Part shown: piece by piece, positions 55,217-62,830 of the stretch
Layout of the letters: each line of letters opens with the position of its first letter
Position numbering within the stretch: position 1 is the stretch's first letter
NCBI RefSeq assembly: GCF_014650695.1
Contig: NZ_BMVL01000001.1
Location: 83,563 to 147,562 of the forward strand
Reading direction: 5' to 3'
DNA length: 64,000 nucleotides
DNA from: Streptomyces avidinii
Lineage (GTDB): Bacteria; Actinomycetota; Actinomycetes; Streptomycetales; Streptomycetaceae
Program-made: the position numbers and the translations under genes
Notes under the pieces: generated by a model
What the model was told of the DNA's origin: nothing
Database searches by the model: none
Seen by the model: the letters and a program-made list of their open reading frames with translations, nothing else

Positions 55217-56812
55217 GTGACCGAGGCGCGCACGGACGAGGAACCGGCGGATCTCACCGCTGCGGAACGCCGCATGTGGGAGGCGTTCCGCACCGGCAGC
55301 GTCTGCGATCTCAGCGCCCGCGCCGCCGACCGGGACGATCCGCACGCCGACCACGTCTGGGGGCCCGAGCGCAGCGTCCGCGCCAGGGTCGTCGCCCGGT
55401 TGCTGCTGCACGGGCCGCCGCCGGTGCCGGGCCGGGTGGCCTCCCTCAAGCTGCGCGGGATGCGGATCAGCGGGCGGCTGGAACTGTCCGGTGGCGCGGT
55501 GGCCCCGTACGTGGAGCTCCAGTCGTGCCGGTTCGACAGCGAGATCCAGCTGTCGGAGGCCCGCGTCGGCACGCTGCGGATGGTCAACTGCGCGATCCCG
55601 CGGCTGGAGGCCTCCCGGCTGCACACCGAGGGCGATCTGCACCTGCCGCGCTGCCGAGTGGCGCGCGGGATCCGGCTCACCGACGCGCAGATCGGCACCG
55701 ACCTGCTGATCAGCCAGGCGGTGGTGCAGCGGGACAGCAAGGGCCGGGCGATCGCCGCGGACGGGATGTCCGTCGCGCAGGACTTACAGGGCGAGCTGCT
55801 GGAGACGTACGGCGAGGTGAGCCTGCGCGGCGCCAAGGTCGGCGTGTCGATGAACCTGCGCGGGGCCCGCCTGCGCAACCCGTACGGGCGGTACGCGCTG
55901 AACGCCCCGCAGCTGACGGTGGAGCGGACCCTGTACCTGACGTCCATCGCGCTGGACTACGCGGCGTACGGGGGCTCCTCCACTCCCCCGTACGGGCTGG
56001 GGCCGACGCCCACCCGCGGTCGGCGGGCCCAGCACTTCGAGTGCCGGGGCGGGCTGCGGCTGGACGACGGCCGCTTCGGCGACGCCATCGACTTCTACGG
56101 GGCACGTTTCGCCCTCGCCCCCGACCAGGAGCTGTCCCTGCGGCGGATCCAGACCCCTGAGTTCCGTTTCGTCGGCGAGCGGCCGGAGGAGGGCCGGGTG
56201 GTGGTGTCCGGGGCCAAGGTGGTCAAGCTCGTCGACACCTCCACGAGCTGGCCGGGCCCGGGCGGACTGTCCATCGAGGGGTTCGTCTACGAGAACCTCG
56301 CGCCCCGGGGTCACTTCCCGCTCTCCCGCCGCCTGGAGTGGGTGGCGGCGGCGACTCCCGAGTACTCGCCGGAGCCGTACGAGCGGCTGGCCGCCGTACT
56401 GCGGGCCAGCGGCGAGGACGCGGACGCCCGCGAGGTGCTGCTGGCCAAGCAGCGGCGCCGCCGGGACACGCTGCCGCCCTGGCCGAAGGCGTGGGGCTAC
56501 CTCCAGGACTGGACGGTGGTGTACGGCTACCGTCCGGGCCGCGCCGCCCTGTGGATGGCGGTGCTGTGGGCGGCGGGGGCGCTGCTGTTCTCCCAGCTCG
56601 ACCCGCCTGCGATCAAGCAGGACGAGCATCCGCAGTGGAGCGCCGCCCTGTACGCGCTGGACCTGCTGCTCCCGGTGATCGACCTCGGTCAGCAGGGGCA
56701 GTGGAAGCTGGAGGGCGGCTGGCAGTGGGGCGCGGCGGGCCTCGTCGTCATGGGCTGGATCCTGGCCACGACGGTGGCGGCGGGGGCCTCCCGGCTGCTT
56801 CGGCGGGGGTGA
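55217..56812 (+). CDS. Membrane protein with pentapeptide/bactofilin-like beta-helix
   Basis: A 531-residue protein. Residues 1-70 are a charged helical N-terminus. About 75-340 form a repetitive beta-helix-like region (LKLRGMRISGRLELSGGAVA, VELQSCRFDSEIQLSEARVG, DLHLPRCRVARGIRLTDAQIG). About 400-531 carry two membrane segments (ALWMAVLWAAGALLFSQL and AAGLVVMGWILATTVAAGA). No enzyme motif is seen. Start GTG 55217 has GGAGGGGG upstream. It is likely a membrane-anchored scaffold; function is unknown. It is divergent from hisD. Confidence 0.75.
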   Translation: MTEARTDEEPADLTAAERRMWEAFRTGSVCDLSARAADRDDPHADHVWGPERSVRARVVARLLLHGPPPVPGRVASLKLRGMRISGRLELSGGAVAPYVELQSCRFDSEIQLSEARVGTLRMVNCAIPRLEASRLHTEGDLHLPRCRVARGIRLTDAQIGTDLLISQAVVQRDSKGRAIAADGMSVAQDLQGELLETYGEVSLRGAKVGVSMNLRGARLRNPYGRYALNAPQLTVERTLYLTSIALDYAAYGGSSTPPYGLGPTPTRGRRAQHFECRGGLRLDDGRFGDAIDFYGARFALAPDQELSLRRIQTPEFRFVGERPEEGRVVVSGAKVVKLVDTSTSWPGPGGLSIEGFVYENLAPRGHFPLSRRLEWVAAATPEYSPEPYERLAAVLRASGEDADAREVLLAKQRRRRDTLPPWPKAWGYLQDWTVVYGYRPGRAALWMAVLWAAGALLFSQLDPPAIKQDEHPQWSAALYALDLLLPVIDLGQQGQWKLEGGWQWGAAGLVVMGWILATTVAAGASRLLRRG

Positions 56813-56908
56813 CGGCGGCGGGGGTCGTCCGGCCGATCGCTCACATGCCGCCGTCCGCCCCTCAAACGCCGGACACCCGAGAGGGTTCGGGCGATTACCC
56901 TGTGCCTC

Positions 56909-57646
56909 GTGACCACCGTTCGCCTGCCCCTCTTCCCGCTGAACTCGGTGCTGTTCCCGGGACTCGTCCTCCCGCTCAACATCTTCGAGGAGCGTTATCG
57001 CGCCATGATGCGCGAGCTGCTGAAGACGAGCGAGGACGAACCGCGCCGCTTCGCGGTCGTCGCGATCCGCGACGGCCGGGAGGTCGCGCCGACCGCGCCC
57101 GGCCTGCCGGACCAGACGGCCCTGCCCGAGCGGGGCCCGGCGGCGGGCTTCGGCGCCGACCCGATCCAGGCCTTCCACCGGGTGGGCTGCATCGCCGACG
57201 CGGCGACCGTGCGGGAGCGGGAGGACGGCAGCTTCGAGGTCCTGGCGACCGGCACGACGCGGGTCCGCCTGATCTCGGTCGACGCCTCGGGCCCCTTCCT
57301 GACGGCGGAGCTGGAAGAGCTCCCGGAGGACGCGGGTGACGGCGCGGGCGTACTGGCCGAGGGCGTGCTGCGGGCCTTCCGCAACTACCAGAAGCGGCTG
57401 GCCGGCGCCCGCGAGCGGTCCCTGACCGGCGCGGAGCTCCCCGACGAGCCCTCGGTGGTCTCCTACCTGGTGGCTGCGGCGGCGGTGCTGGACATCCCGG
57501 CGAAGCAGCGGCTGCTCCAGGCCCCGGACACCGCGACCCGGCTGGCGGAGGAGCTGAAGCTGCTGCGCACGGAGACGGCGGTGATCCGCCACCTCCCGTC
57601 GCTGCCGGCGGTGGACCTGACCCGTGCCCCGACGAGCCCGAACTGA
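56909..57646 (+). CDS. LON-substrate-binding-domain (LonN) protein
   Basis: A 245-residue stand-alone LON N-terminal domain. LPLFPLNSVLFPGLVLPLNIFEERYRAM (residues 6-33) is the typical opening, followed by VGCIADAATVREREDGSFEVLATGTTRVR and a helical C-terminal half (VSYLVAAAAVLDIPAKQRLLQA). No AAA+ or protease domain is present. Such proteins may recognise unfolded substrates. GTG start 56909. The YbaK-type gene follows after ten bases. Confidence 0.9.
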   Translation: MTTVRLPLFPLNSVLFPGLVLPLNIFEERYRAMMRELLKTSEDEPRRFAVVAIRDGREVAPTAPGLPDQTALPERGPAAGFGADPIQAFHRVGCIADAATVREREDGSFEVLATGTTRVRLISVDASGPFLTAELEELPEDAGDGAGVLAEGVLRAFRNYQKRLAGARERSLTGAELPDEPSVVSYLVAAAAVLDIPAKQRLLQAPDTATRLAEELKLLRTETAVIRHLPSLPAVDLTRAPTSPN

Positions 57647-57656
57647 GTGCATACCG

Positions 57657-58151
57657 ATGGCGAAGAAGTCGAAGCAGGCCGCAGGCACCCCGGCGATCGT
57701 CGCCCTGACGGCGGCGGGCGTCGCGTTCACCACGCACGCCTACGAGCACGACCCGGCGCATCCCTCGTACGGCGAGGAGGCGGCGCAGGCGCTCGGCGTC
57801 TCGCCCGCCCAGGTCTTCAAGACGCTGGTCGCGGACGTGGACGGCGTCCTGACGGTGGCGGTGGTGCCGGTCTCGGGGTCACTGGACCTCAAGGCCCTGG
57901 CGACGGCCGTGGGCGGCAAGCGGGCGGCGATGGCCGACCCGGCCCTGGCGGAGCGCACGACGGGCTACGTCCGCGGCGGCATCTCCCCGCTGGGCCAGCG
58001 CAAGCGCCTGCGCACGGTGATCGACGCCTCGGCCGCGGGCCACCCGACGATCTGCTGCTCGGCGGGCCGTCGCGGCCTGGAGGTCGAACTCGCCCCGTCG
58101 GACCTGACGACCCTCACCTCGGCCACCTTGGCCCCCATCGCCCGGGCGTAA
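57657..58151 (+). CDS. ybaK: Cys-tRNA(Pro) deacylase, YbaK/EbsC family
   Basis: A 164-residue editing enzyme that hydrolyses mischarged Cys-tRNA(Pro). Family features are the early AIVALTAAGVAFTTHAYEHDP, VFKTLVADVDG with the conserved catalytic-site Lys, VPVSGSLDLKALA, GYVRGGISPLGQRKRLRTVID and the beta-strand SAGRRGLEVEL. Start ATG 57657 has no strong ribosome site. Normal length. Confidence 0.93.
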   Translation: MAKKSKQAAGTPAIVALTAAGVAFTTHAYEHDPAHPSYGEEAAQALGVSPAQVFKTLVADVDGVLTVAVVPVSGSLDLKALATAVGGKRAAMADPALAERTTGYVRGGISPLGQRKRLRTVIDASAAGHPTICCSAGRRGLEVELAPSDLTTLTSATLAPIARA

Positions 58152-58178
58152 GCCGCTTCCAGCCCGTCCGGCACAACC

Positions 58179-58311
58179 CAGCCCCGCCGGCGTTTGAGGC
58201 GCGGGGTCCGGGGCGGAGCCCCGATCTTTCAGCCCCGCCGGCGTTTGAGGCGCGGGGTCCGGGGCGGAGCCCCGATCTTTCAGCCCCGCCGGCGTTTGAG
58301 GCGCGGGTCCG
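58179..58311. repeat. 51-bp tandem repeat, about 2.6 copies, of the dispersed intergenic family
   Basis: Units start at 58179, 58230 and 58281. Each begins CAGCCCCGCCGGCGTTTGAG and continues GCGCGGGGTCCGGGGCGGAG. The first two are identical over 51 bases and the third diverges after about 30. This is the reverse complement of the repeat at 38821-38853. The rest of 58152-58411 is GC-rich with no gene. Confidence 0.85.
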
Positions 58312-58411
58312 GGCAGCGCCCGGCGGGGTCCGGGGGCGGAGCCCCGGGAAACGGAGAAAGGGCGGGGCGGGGACCGGCTCCGCGCAGCGGCGGACCCGCA
58401 CCCCGGGAGGG

Positions 58412-59071
58412 TCAGGCGCGCGGGGACTCCGGCGTGGAGGGGGCGGAGTCGGCGGGCGGCGGCGCCTGGTAGTAGCCGGTCCAGCCGTACACCGGCTCGG
58501 GATCCGGATCCCGCGGAGTCCACAGCGCCGTCAGCCCGAGGTGCAGCAGCACGGCCGTCATCGGCCACGCCAGCAGCGCCCCGTGCGCGAGCAGCTCCAG
58601 CGGCGCGTCGAACGGGACCCCCTTGCCCGCCCTGGCCGCCGCGGCGACCAGGTCCGACGACGGCCCCAGCCACAGCCCGAACCGCCACCCCACCAGCGCG
58701 GCGAAGACGGACCCGACCGCGAGCCCGATCACCAGCGGCACACCGCCGGCCCGGCGCCACAGGAACGTGCCGACGGCGCTGAGCACGCCCAGCCCGAGCG
58801 ACAGCAGGAAGAAGGTGCCGTCGGAGGCGATCCGCGCCTCGCTCTCGCTGTTGCGCAGGAACACGGCCTCCCCGTTGGAGACGTACTGCACCCGGGGGGC
58901 CAGCCACACCCACAGCAGGCCGAGGAGCAGTCCGGCAGCCCCGACGAGCAGGGCGACGACGGCCCCGTCCCGGATGTCCTCCGGGGTGATCGCCCCGGCG
59001 GCGGCACCCGGCTTCTCGGGCGGGAGCGGCGGCGGGTCGAGGGGGGACGGCGGGGTCACGGCTTCGGTCAC
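58412..59071 (-). CDS. DUF2567-like membrane protein
   Basis: A 219-residue protein with a Pro-rich N-terminus (about 1-30) and four membrane segments (for example VVALLVGAAGLLLGLLWVWL and TFFLLSLGLGVLSAVGTFLW). The loop APRVQYVSNGEAVFLRNSES after the first segment and the C-terminal DPEPVYGWTGYYQAPP are typical of the actinobacterial DUF2567 group. Function unknown. GTG 59071 is the best start; its ribosome site is weak. Confidence 0.75.
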   Translation of the reverse strand: MTEAVTPPSPLDPPPLPPEKPGAAAGAITPEDIRDGAVVALLVGAAGLLLGLLWVWLAPRVQYVSNGEAVFLRNSESEARIASDGTFFLLSLGLGVLSAVGTFLWRRAGGVPLVIGLAVGSVFAALVGWRFGLWLGPSSDLVAAAARAGKGVPFDAPLELLAHGALLAWPMTAVLLHLGLTALWTPRDPDPEPVYGWTGYYQAPPPADSAPSTPESPRA

Positions 59072-59118
59072 CCCCACATCGTGCCAGGTGTGCCCGCGAG
59101 CGGCGTCGGCGGACCGCG

Positions 59119-59991
59119 TCAGCGGACGGCCGCCCGGCGGTACGCCCAGGTGGCGACGGCCAGCGAGAGGACCCCCACCGCCCCGCACACGCCCAGGTCG
59201 AGGGCGACGGCGGACCAGTCGGGCCGCGGAGCGAAGGTACGGGCGAACGCCTCGACCCCGTACGTGGACGGCAGCAGGTCCCGGGCCCACACGATCACGT
59301 CCGGCATCCGCTCCGGCGGGAGTACGCCGAGCAGCAGCGCCGCCGACATGCCGAGCTGTCCCGCGAGGGTGGCCAGCTCCTGCCGCGGGGCCAGCAGCCC
59401 CAGCGCCGCGCCGAGCCCGGCCAGCGCGGCCCCGGCCAGCGGTACGACGGCGGCCAGGATCCACAGCCCGCTCATCGGCAGCCCGAACAGCAGGCACCCG
59501 AAGACCGCGGTGACCAGGGTGCCCGGCAGGGTGAAGGAGGCGTACGCGGCGGCCGCGCCCAGCACCACCGAGGCGGGCGGCACCGGCAGGGTGGCGTAGT
59601 GGTCGAGTCCGCCGCCGGCCCGCAGCTGCCCGAAGTACTGGGCGAGCAGGTTCAGCGCGACGAAGGCGACGACGAGCACCGAGGAACCGGCGACGACGGC
59701 GCGGGCCTCGGAGCCCCCGTCGACCACGCCCCTCATCAGGATCATGATCCCGACGGATTGGAAGGTGGCGACGAACAGCAGCGGGATCCGTGCCACCCGG
59801 GCCCGGGACAGCTGGGCCCGGTACACGGCGGCCAGGGCGGGGAAGAACCGCGCGCCGGGCGCCAGCGGCGCGGGCTGCGGCGCCTGTGCGCGGCCTGCGG
59901 CGGCGTCGGTCGACGCGGCGCCCGCAGCGGGGGGCGGCACGGCGTCGGGCGCGAGCGCGGCCCGGACAGCCCCCGTCGAGCGGTCGCTCAA
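59119..59991 (-). CDS. ABC transporter permease (ABC-2 type)
   Basis: A 290-residue permease with a Pro/Ala-rich N-terminal tail (about 1-48) and six predicted membrane segments. The ABC-2 core includes VYRAQLSRARVARIPLLF, LDHYATLPVPPASVVLG in the coupling region and LLPSTYGVEAFA before the last segment. TTG start at 59991 overlaps the ATPase stop (TTGA). It forms an exporter with the preceding ATPase; the cargo is unknown. Confidence 0.88.
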   Translation of the reverse strand: MSDRSTGAVRAALAPDAVPPPAAGAASTDAAAGRAQAPQPAPLAPGARFFPALAAVYRAQLSRARVARIPLLFVATFQSVGIMILMRGVVDGGSEARAVVAGSSVLVVAFVALNLLAQYFGQLRAGGGLDHYATLPVPPASVVLGAAAAYASFTLPGTLVTAVFGCLLFGLPMSGLWILAAVVPLAGAALAGLGAALGLLAPRQELATLAGQLGMSAALLLGVLPPERMPDVIVWARDLLPSTYGVEAFARTFAPRPDWSAVALDLGVCGAVGVLSLAVATWAYRRAAVR

Positions 59992-61025
59992 GACTTCACC
60001 AGCCCTTTCGTCCTGCCACCGAGGGCCAGGTAGACGTCTTCCAGGCTGGGGGTGGCCAGGGTGAAGTCGTCGAGCGCGGCGAAGGCCGGGCTCCCGGTGA
60101 CCGAGGCCACCGCCGCCCTCGCCTCGTCCGGCGCCAGCCGGAGCACCCAGCGGCGCCCGGACTCGACGGCCCGGTCACGCAGCCGGGCGACCTCCGGGAC
60201 CTCCAGCGGAGCGCCCTCGCGCCAGACCAGCTCCAGCCGGACCTCGCCCGCGACGGTGGCCTTCAGACCGGCCGGGGTGTCGCAGGCGATGACCTTGCCC
60301 TGGTCGATGACGGCGACCCGATCCAGGACGCTCTCGGCCTCGATGACGTTGTGGGTGACGAGCAGGACCGTGGCGCCGTGCTGCGCGCGGCGCCGGTCGA
60401 CCGCGGACCAGACCGCGCGCCGGGCGACCGGGTCCATTCCGGTGGTGGGCTCGTCGAGGACCAGTACGGGCCGCTCCCCCACCAGTGCGGTGGCGAAGCA
60501 GGCGAGGCGGCGCTGGCCGCCGGAAAGTTTCTTCAGGGGCCGTCCGGCGATCGCGGTCAGTCCCAGTTCGTCCAGTACGGCGTCGCGCGCGGCGCGGGCC
60601 GTGCGGAGGTCGAGTCCGCGCAGTCGCCCGGTGGTCTCGGCGGCCAGCGCCACCGTGAGCTCGTCCAGGGCGGTGGATTCCTGTCCCAGGTAGGCGAGCA
60701 GCCGGGAGGCCCGCCCGGGGTGGCCCACGAGGTCGTGGCCGAGCAGGGTCACGGAGCCGGAGTCCGGCCGCATCAGGCCGGTGAGCTGGCGGACCAGTGT
60801 GGACTTGCCGGCGCCGTTGGGGCCGAGCAGGCCGAAGATCTCGCCGCGCCGGACGTCCAGGGAGATCCCGTCGTTGGCGCGGGTCTCGGGCAGGGCGGGG
60901 GCCCCGCGCCGGCCGCGTACCGCGGGATACGTCTTGACCAGGTCACGCACCGCGCAAATGACGTCCGGCGCTGCTCCCGCGGCTGTCGCCGTGCCTTCTC
61001 GCGCCTGTGCTGTGCCCGTACTCAC
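59988..61025 (-). CDS. ABC transporter ATP-binding protein
   Basis: A 345-residue ATPase. Walker A is GPNGAGKST (about residues 72-80), the Q-loop is YLGQES, the signature is LSGGQ, Walker B is VLVLDEPTTGMDP, and the H-loop is VTHN. The C-terminal accessory domain (about 250-345) is common in drug or antibiotic exporters of this class. GTG start 61025. It is co-translated with the permease. Confidence 0.92.
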   Translation of the reverse strand: MSTGTAQAREGTATAAGAAPDVICAVRDLVKTYPAVRGRRGAPALPETRANDGISLDVRRGEIFGLLGPNGAGKSTLVRQLTGLMRPDSGSVTLLGHDLVGHPGRASRLLAYLGQESTALDELTVALAAETTGRLRGLDLRTARAARDAVLDELGLTAIAGRPLKKLSGGQRRLACFATALVGERPVLVLDEPTTGMDPVARRAVWSAVDRRRAQHGATVLLVTHNVIEAESVLDRVAVIDQGKVIACDTPAGLKATVAGEVRLELVWREGAPLEVPEVARLRDRAVESGRRWVLRLAPDEARAAVASVTGSPAFAALDDFTLATPSLEDVYLALGGRTKGLVKS

Positions 61026-61053
61026 GAGGGAGCAGCCTACGGGGTTCCCGCCC

Positions 61054-62352
61054 CTACTCGGCCGTCGGGGTCGGCGGGGCGGCATGGTCGACGGGGCCGG
61101 CTCCGGGTGCCGGGGCGGGTACGGCGGCGACGTGTTCGGCCGCGGCACGGACGTCGATCTCGCGCCAGAACCCGGCACGGATGGCGTACCGGTCGTGCTC
61201 GTCGATCTGGTCGTCCTTGTGCGCGAGCAGCCCGAACCGGGCCGCGTAGCGCAGCAGTTCGCCGTCGATCCGGTGCGGGATCCGCGGGTACATGGTGGCC
61301 AGCTTCTGCAGGTGGACGGTCTCCGGGAGCCGTTCCATCCAGCGCCGGGCGAACACCTGTCCCACCTCGAACGGGTCGCCGCCGACGGTGGTGATGTCCT
61401 CTTCCCGGTCCGCCCAGCGCTGTTCGGCGCTGGTGAGCTGGGCGAGGGTGGGCAGCGAGGCGGTCTCGGCGGGCTCGCCCAGCGGTCCGGCCCGGTCGAT
61501 CCAGCCCTTGTCGGAGGACCAGCGCAGCGCGCTGGCGGGGGCGTGGGCTCCGCTCGGCCCGCTCTGCGGGGCGCTCTGCTGGCCGGGGGCGCGCAGGGCT
61601 CCGGCCAGGTCCTTGGGGGTGGGGACCGGCTTGCCCCCGGGCGTGGCGGGCGCCGGTACGGGGACCCCGTCGCGGTCCGGTTCCCCGGTGGCGGCGGTGC
61701 TGTTGCGGGCGGCCTCGGCGAGCGCCGCCTCGGGCAGCGGGGCCGAGAGGATGGCCGCGATGTCGGGGCGCGGTGCGGGCGGCGGGGAGCACAGGCCGGT
61801 GAGGTCCTTGGCGCGGACGGCCCGGGTGATCCAGGCCCGGTCCAGGACGCGGCGTTCGTCGGCCTCGGCGACGAGGTCCTCGGACTGGTTGTAGTCCCCG
61901 TCGGCGGCTTGAACGGCCCACAGGTGGACGGCGACCCCGTGTTCCTTGGCGGACATCAGGCCGGGCAGCAGGTCTCCGTCGCCGGTGACGAGGACCACGT
62001 CGGAGCAGGCGCGGTTGCGGGCGAGCTCGGTGAGCTCGGCGTGCATGGCGGCGTCGACGCCCTTCTGCGCCCAGCGGCCGTCGCTGCGGGTCAGGGCACC
62101 GAGCCGGACGGTGACGCGGGGCATGACGCGCAGCCGCCGGTGCTCGGGCTGGGGCACCCGGTCGGGTGCGCCGTCGAACCAGTAGATGCGCAGCAGGGGC
62201 TGTTCGGTGTCGGCCTCGGCCCGCTCGCGCAGGCCCTGGATGAGCGCGGCATGGTCGATGGTGATCCGGGAGCGGGAGGGCTCCCCGGCGAGAAGGCTGG
62301 CGGCGGCACCCAGCAGGTAGCCGGCGTCCACCAGGACGACGCAGCGGTCCAT
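61054..62352 (-). CDS. NYN-domain (PIN-like) protein
   Basis: A 432-residue protein. The N-terminal NYN/LabA-like nuclease domain (about residues 1-190) has VDAGYLLG with an acidic residue at 9, KGVDAAMHAELTELA, VVLVTGDGDLLPGL and LVAEADERRVLD, giving the usual acidic metal cluster. A Pro/Ala-rich linker (about 205-290) follows. The C-terminal helical part (WMERLPETVHLQKLATMYPR and IDGELLRYAARFGLL) looks like a conserved winged-helix-like module. Probably an RNA-acting nuclease or binding protein. Start ATG 62352. Confidence 0.85.
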   Translation of the reverse strand: MDRCVVLVDAGYLLGAAASLLAGEPSRSRITIDHAALIQGLRERAEADTEQPLLRIYWFDGAPDRVPQPEHRRLRVMPRVTVRLGALTRSDGRWAQKGVDAAMHAELTELARNRACSDVVLVTGDGDLLPGLMSAKEHGVAVHLWAVQAADGDYNQSEDLVAEADERRVLDRAWITRAVRAKDLTGLCSPPPAPRPDIAAILSAPLPEAALAEAARNSTAATGEPDRDGVPVPAPATPGGKPVPTPKDLAGALRAPGQQSAPQSGPSGAHAPASALRWSSDKGWIDRAGPLGEPAETASLPTLAQLTSAEQRWADREEDITTVGGDPFEVGQVFARRWMERLPETVHLQKLATMYPRIPHRIDGELLRYAARFGLLAHKDDQIDEHDRYAIRAGFWREIDVRAAAEHVAAVPAPAPGAGPVDHAAPPTPTAE

Positions 62353-62582
62353 GCGTTCCACCCTCTTCCCTGGGGGTCCTCTGTGCTTTTCGGCGGGTTC
62401 CCCGAGTCTGCCCGACCCCAAGGGCGTTGAAGGCCGGAACTCGATCATCGGCGTGGCGGATCTCACTACGGGTGGAGTGAGAGGCACCGGCTACGCGCAG
62501 TAATGATCCAAAATGCGCGGTTTCTGGCCCTGTGTGAGTGTGAAGGCGGTCCTGGCCCCTAGACCCTCACGGAGGCTCCACC

Positions 62583-62744
62583 ATGGCCAAGAACAAGAAC
62601 CAGAAGCAGCCCGGCAAGCAGCAGCCCCGGTCGCAGGATCCGACCAAGGGCACCTCGGAGACCGAGTCGATGCCCTCCTCCTCGGCGCCGAGCCCGATGG
62701 ACATGGCGCACAAGCGCAAGGAAAAGAAGTTCGGCCACAACTGA
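62583..62744 (+). CDS. 53-residue basic hydrophilic protein
   Basis: An open frame too short for routine calling encodes MAKNKNQKQPGKQQPRSQDP, then a Ser/Thr/Pro-rich middle and the end DMAHKRKEKKFGHN. It has GGAGG nine bases upstream of the ATG and an 18-bp perfect terminator 15 bases after the stop. Both strongly suggest a real, separately transcribed gene. The protein is Lys/Gln/Asn-rich and probably disordered. I recall similar small proteins in other Streptomyces, but no function is known. Confidence 0.8.
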   Translation: MAKNKNQKQPGKQQPRSQDPTKGTSETESMPSSSAPSPMDMAHKRKEKKFGHN

Positions 62745-62758
62745 CGGCCGTACCTGAT

Positions 62759-62798
62759 GCGGAAGGGCCCGCCCGGTTCACCGGGCGGGCCCTTCCGC
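62759..62798. terminator. 18-bp perfect hairpin between convergent genes
   Basis: Arms 62759-62776 and 62781-62798 are exactly complementary around a TTCA loop, between the small basic gene and dnaE. It should act in both directions. Confidence 0.88.
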
Positions 62799-62830
62799 GC
62801 GTACTGCCGGGGTCGTGCCCCGGGCGGGCA

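Noticed and set aside
58179..58311. Regular 51-base repeats as a possible CRISPR array
   Set aside because: The repeats are directly adjacent with no unique spacers, few in number, and there are no cas genes.
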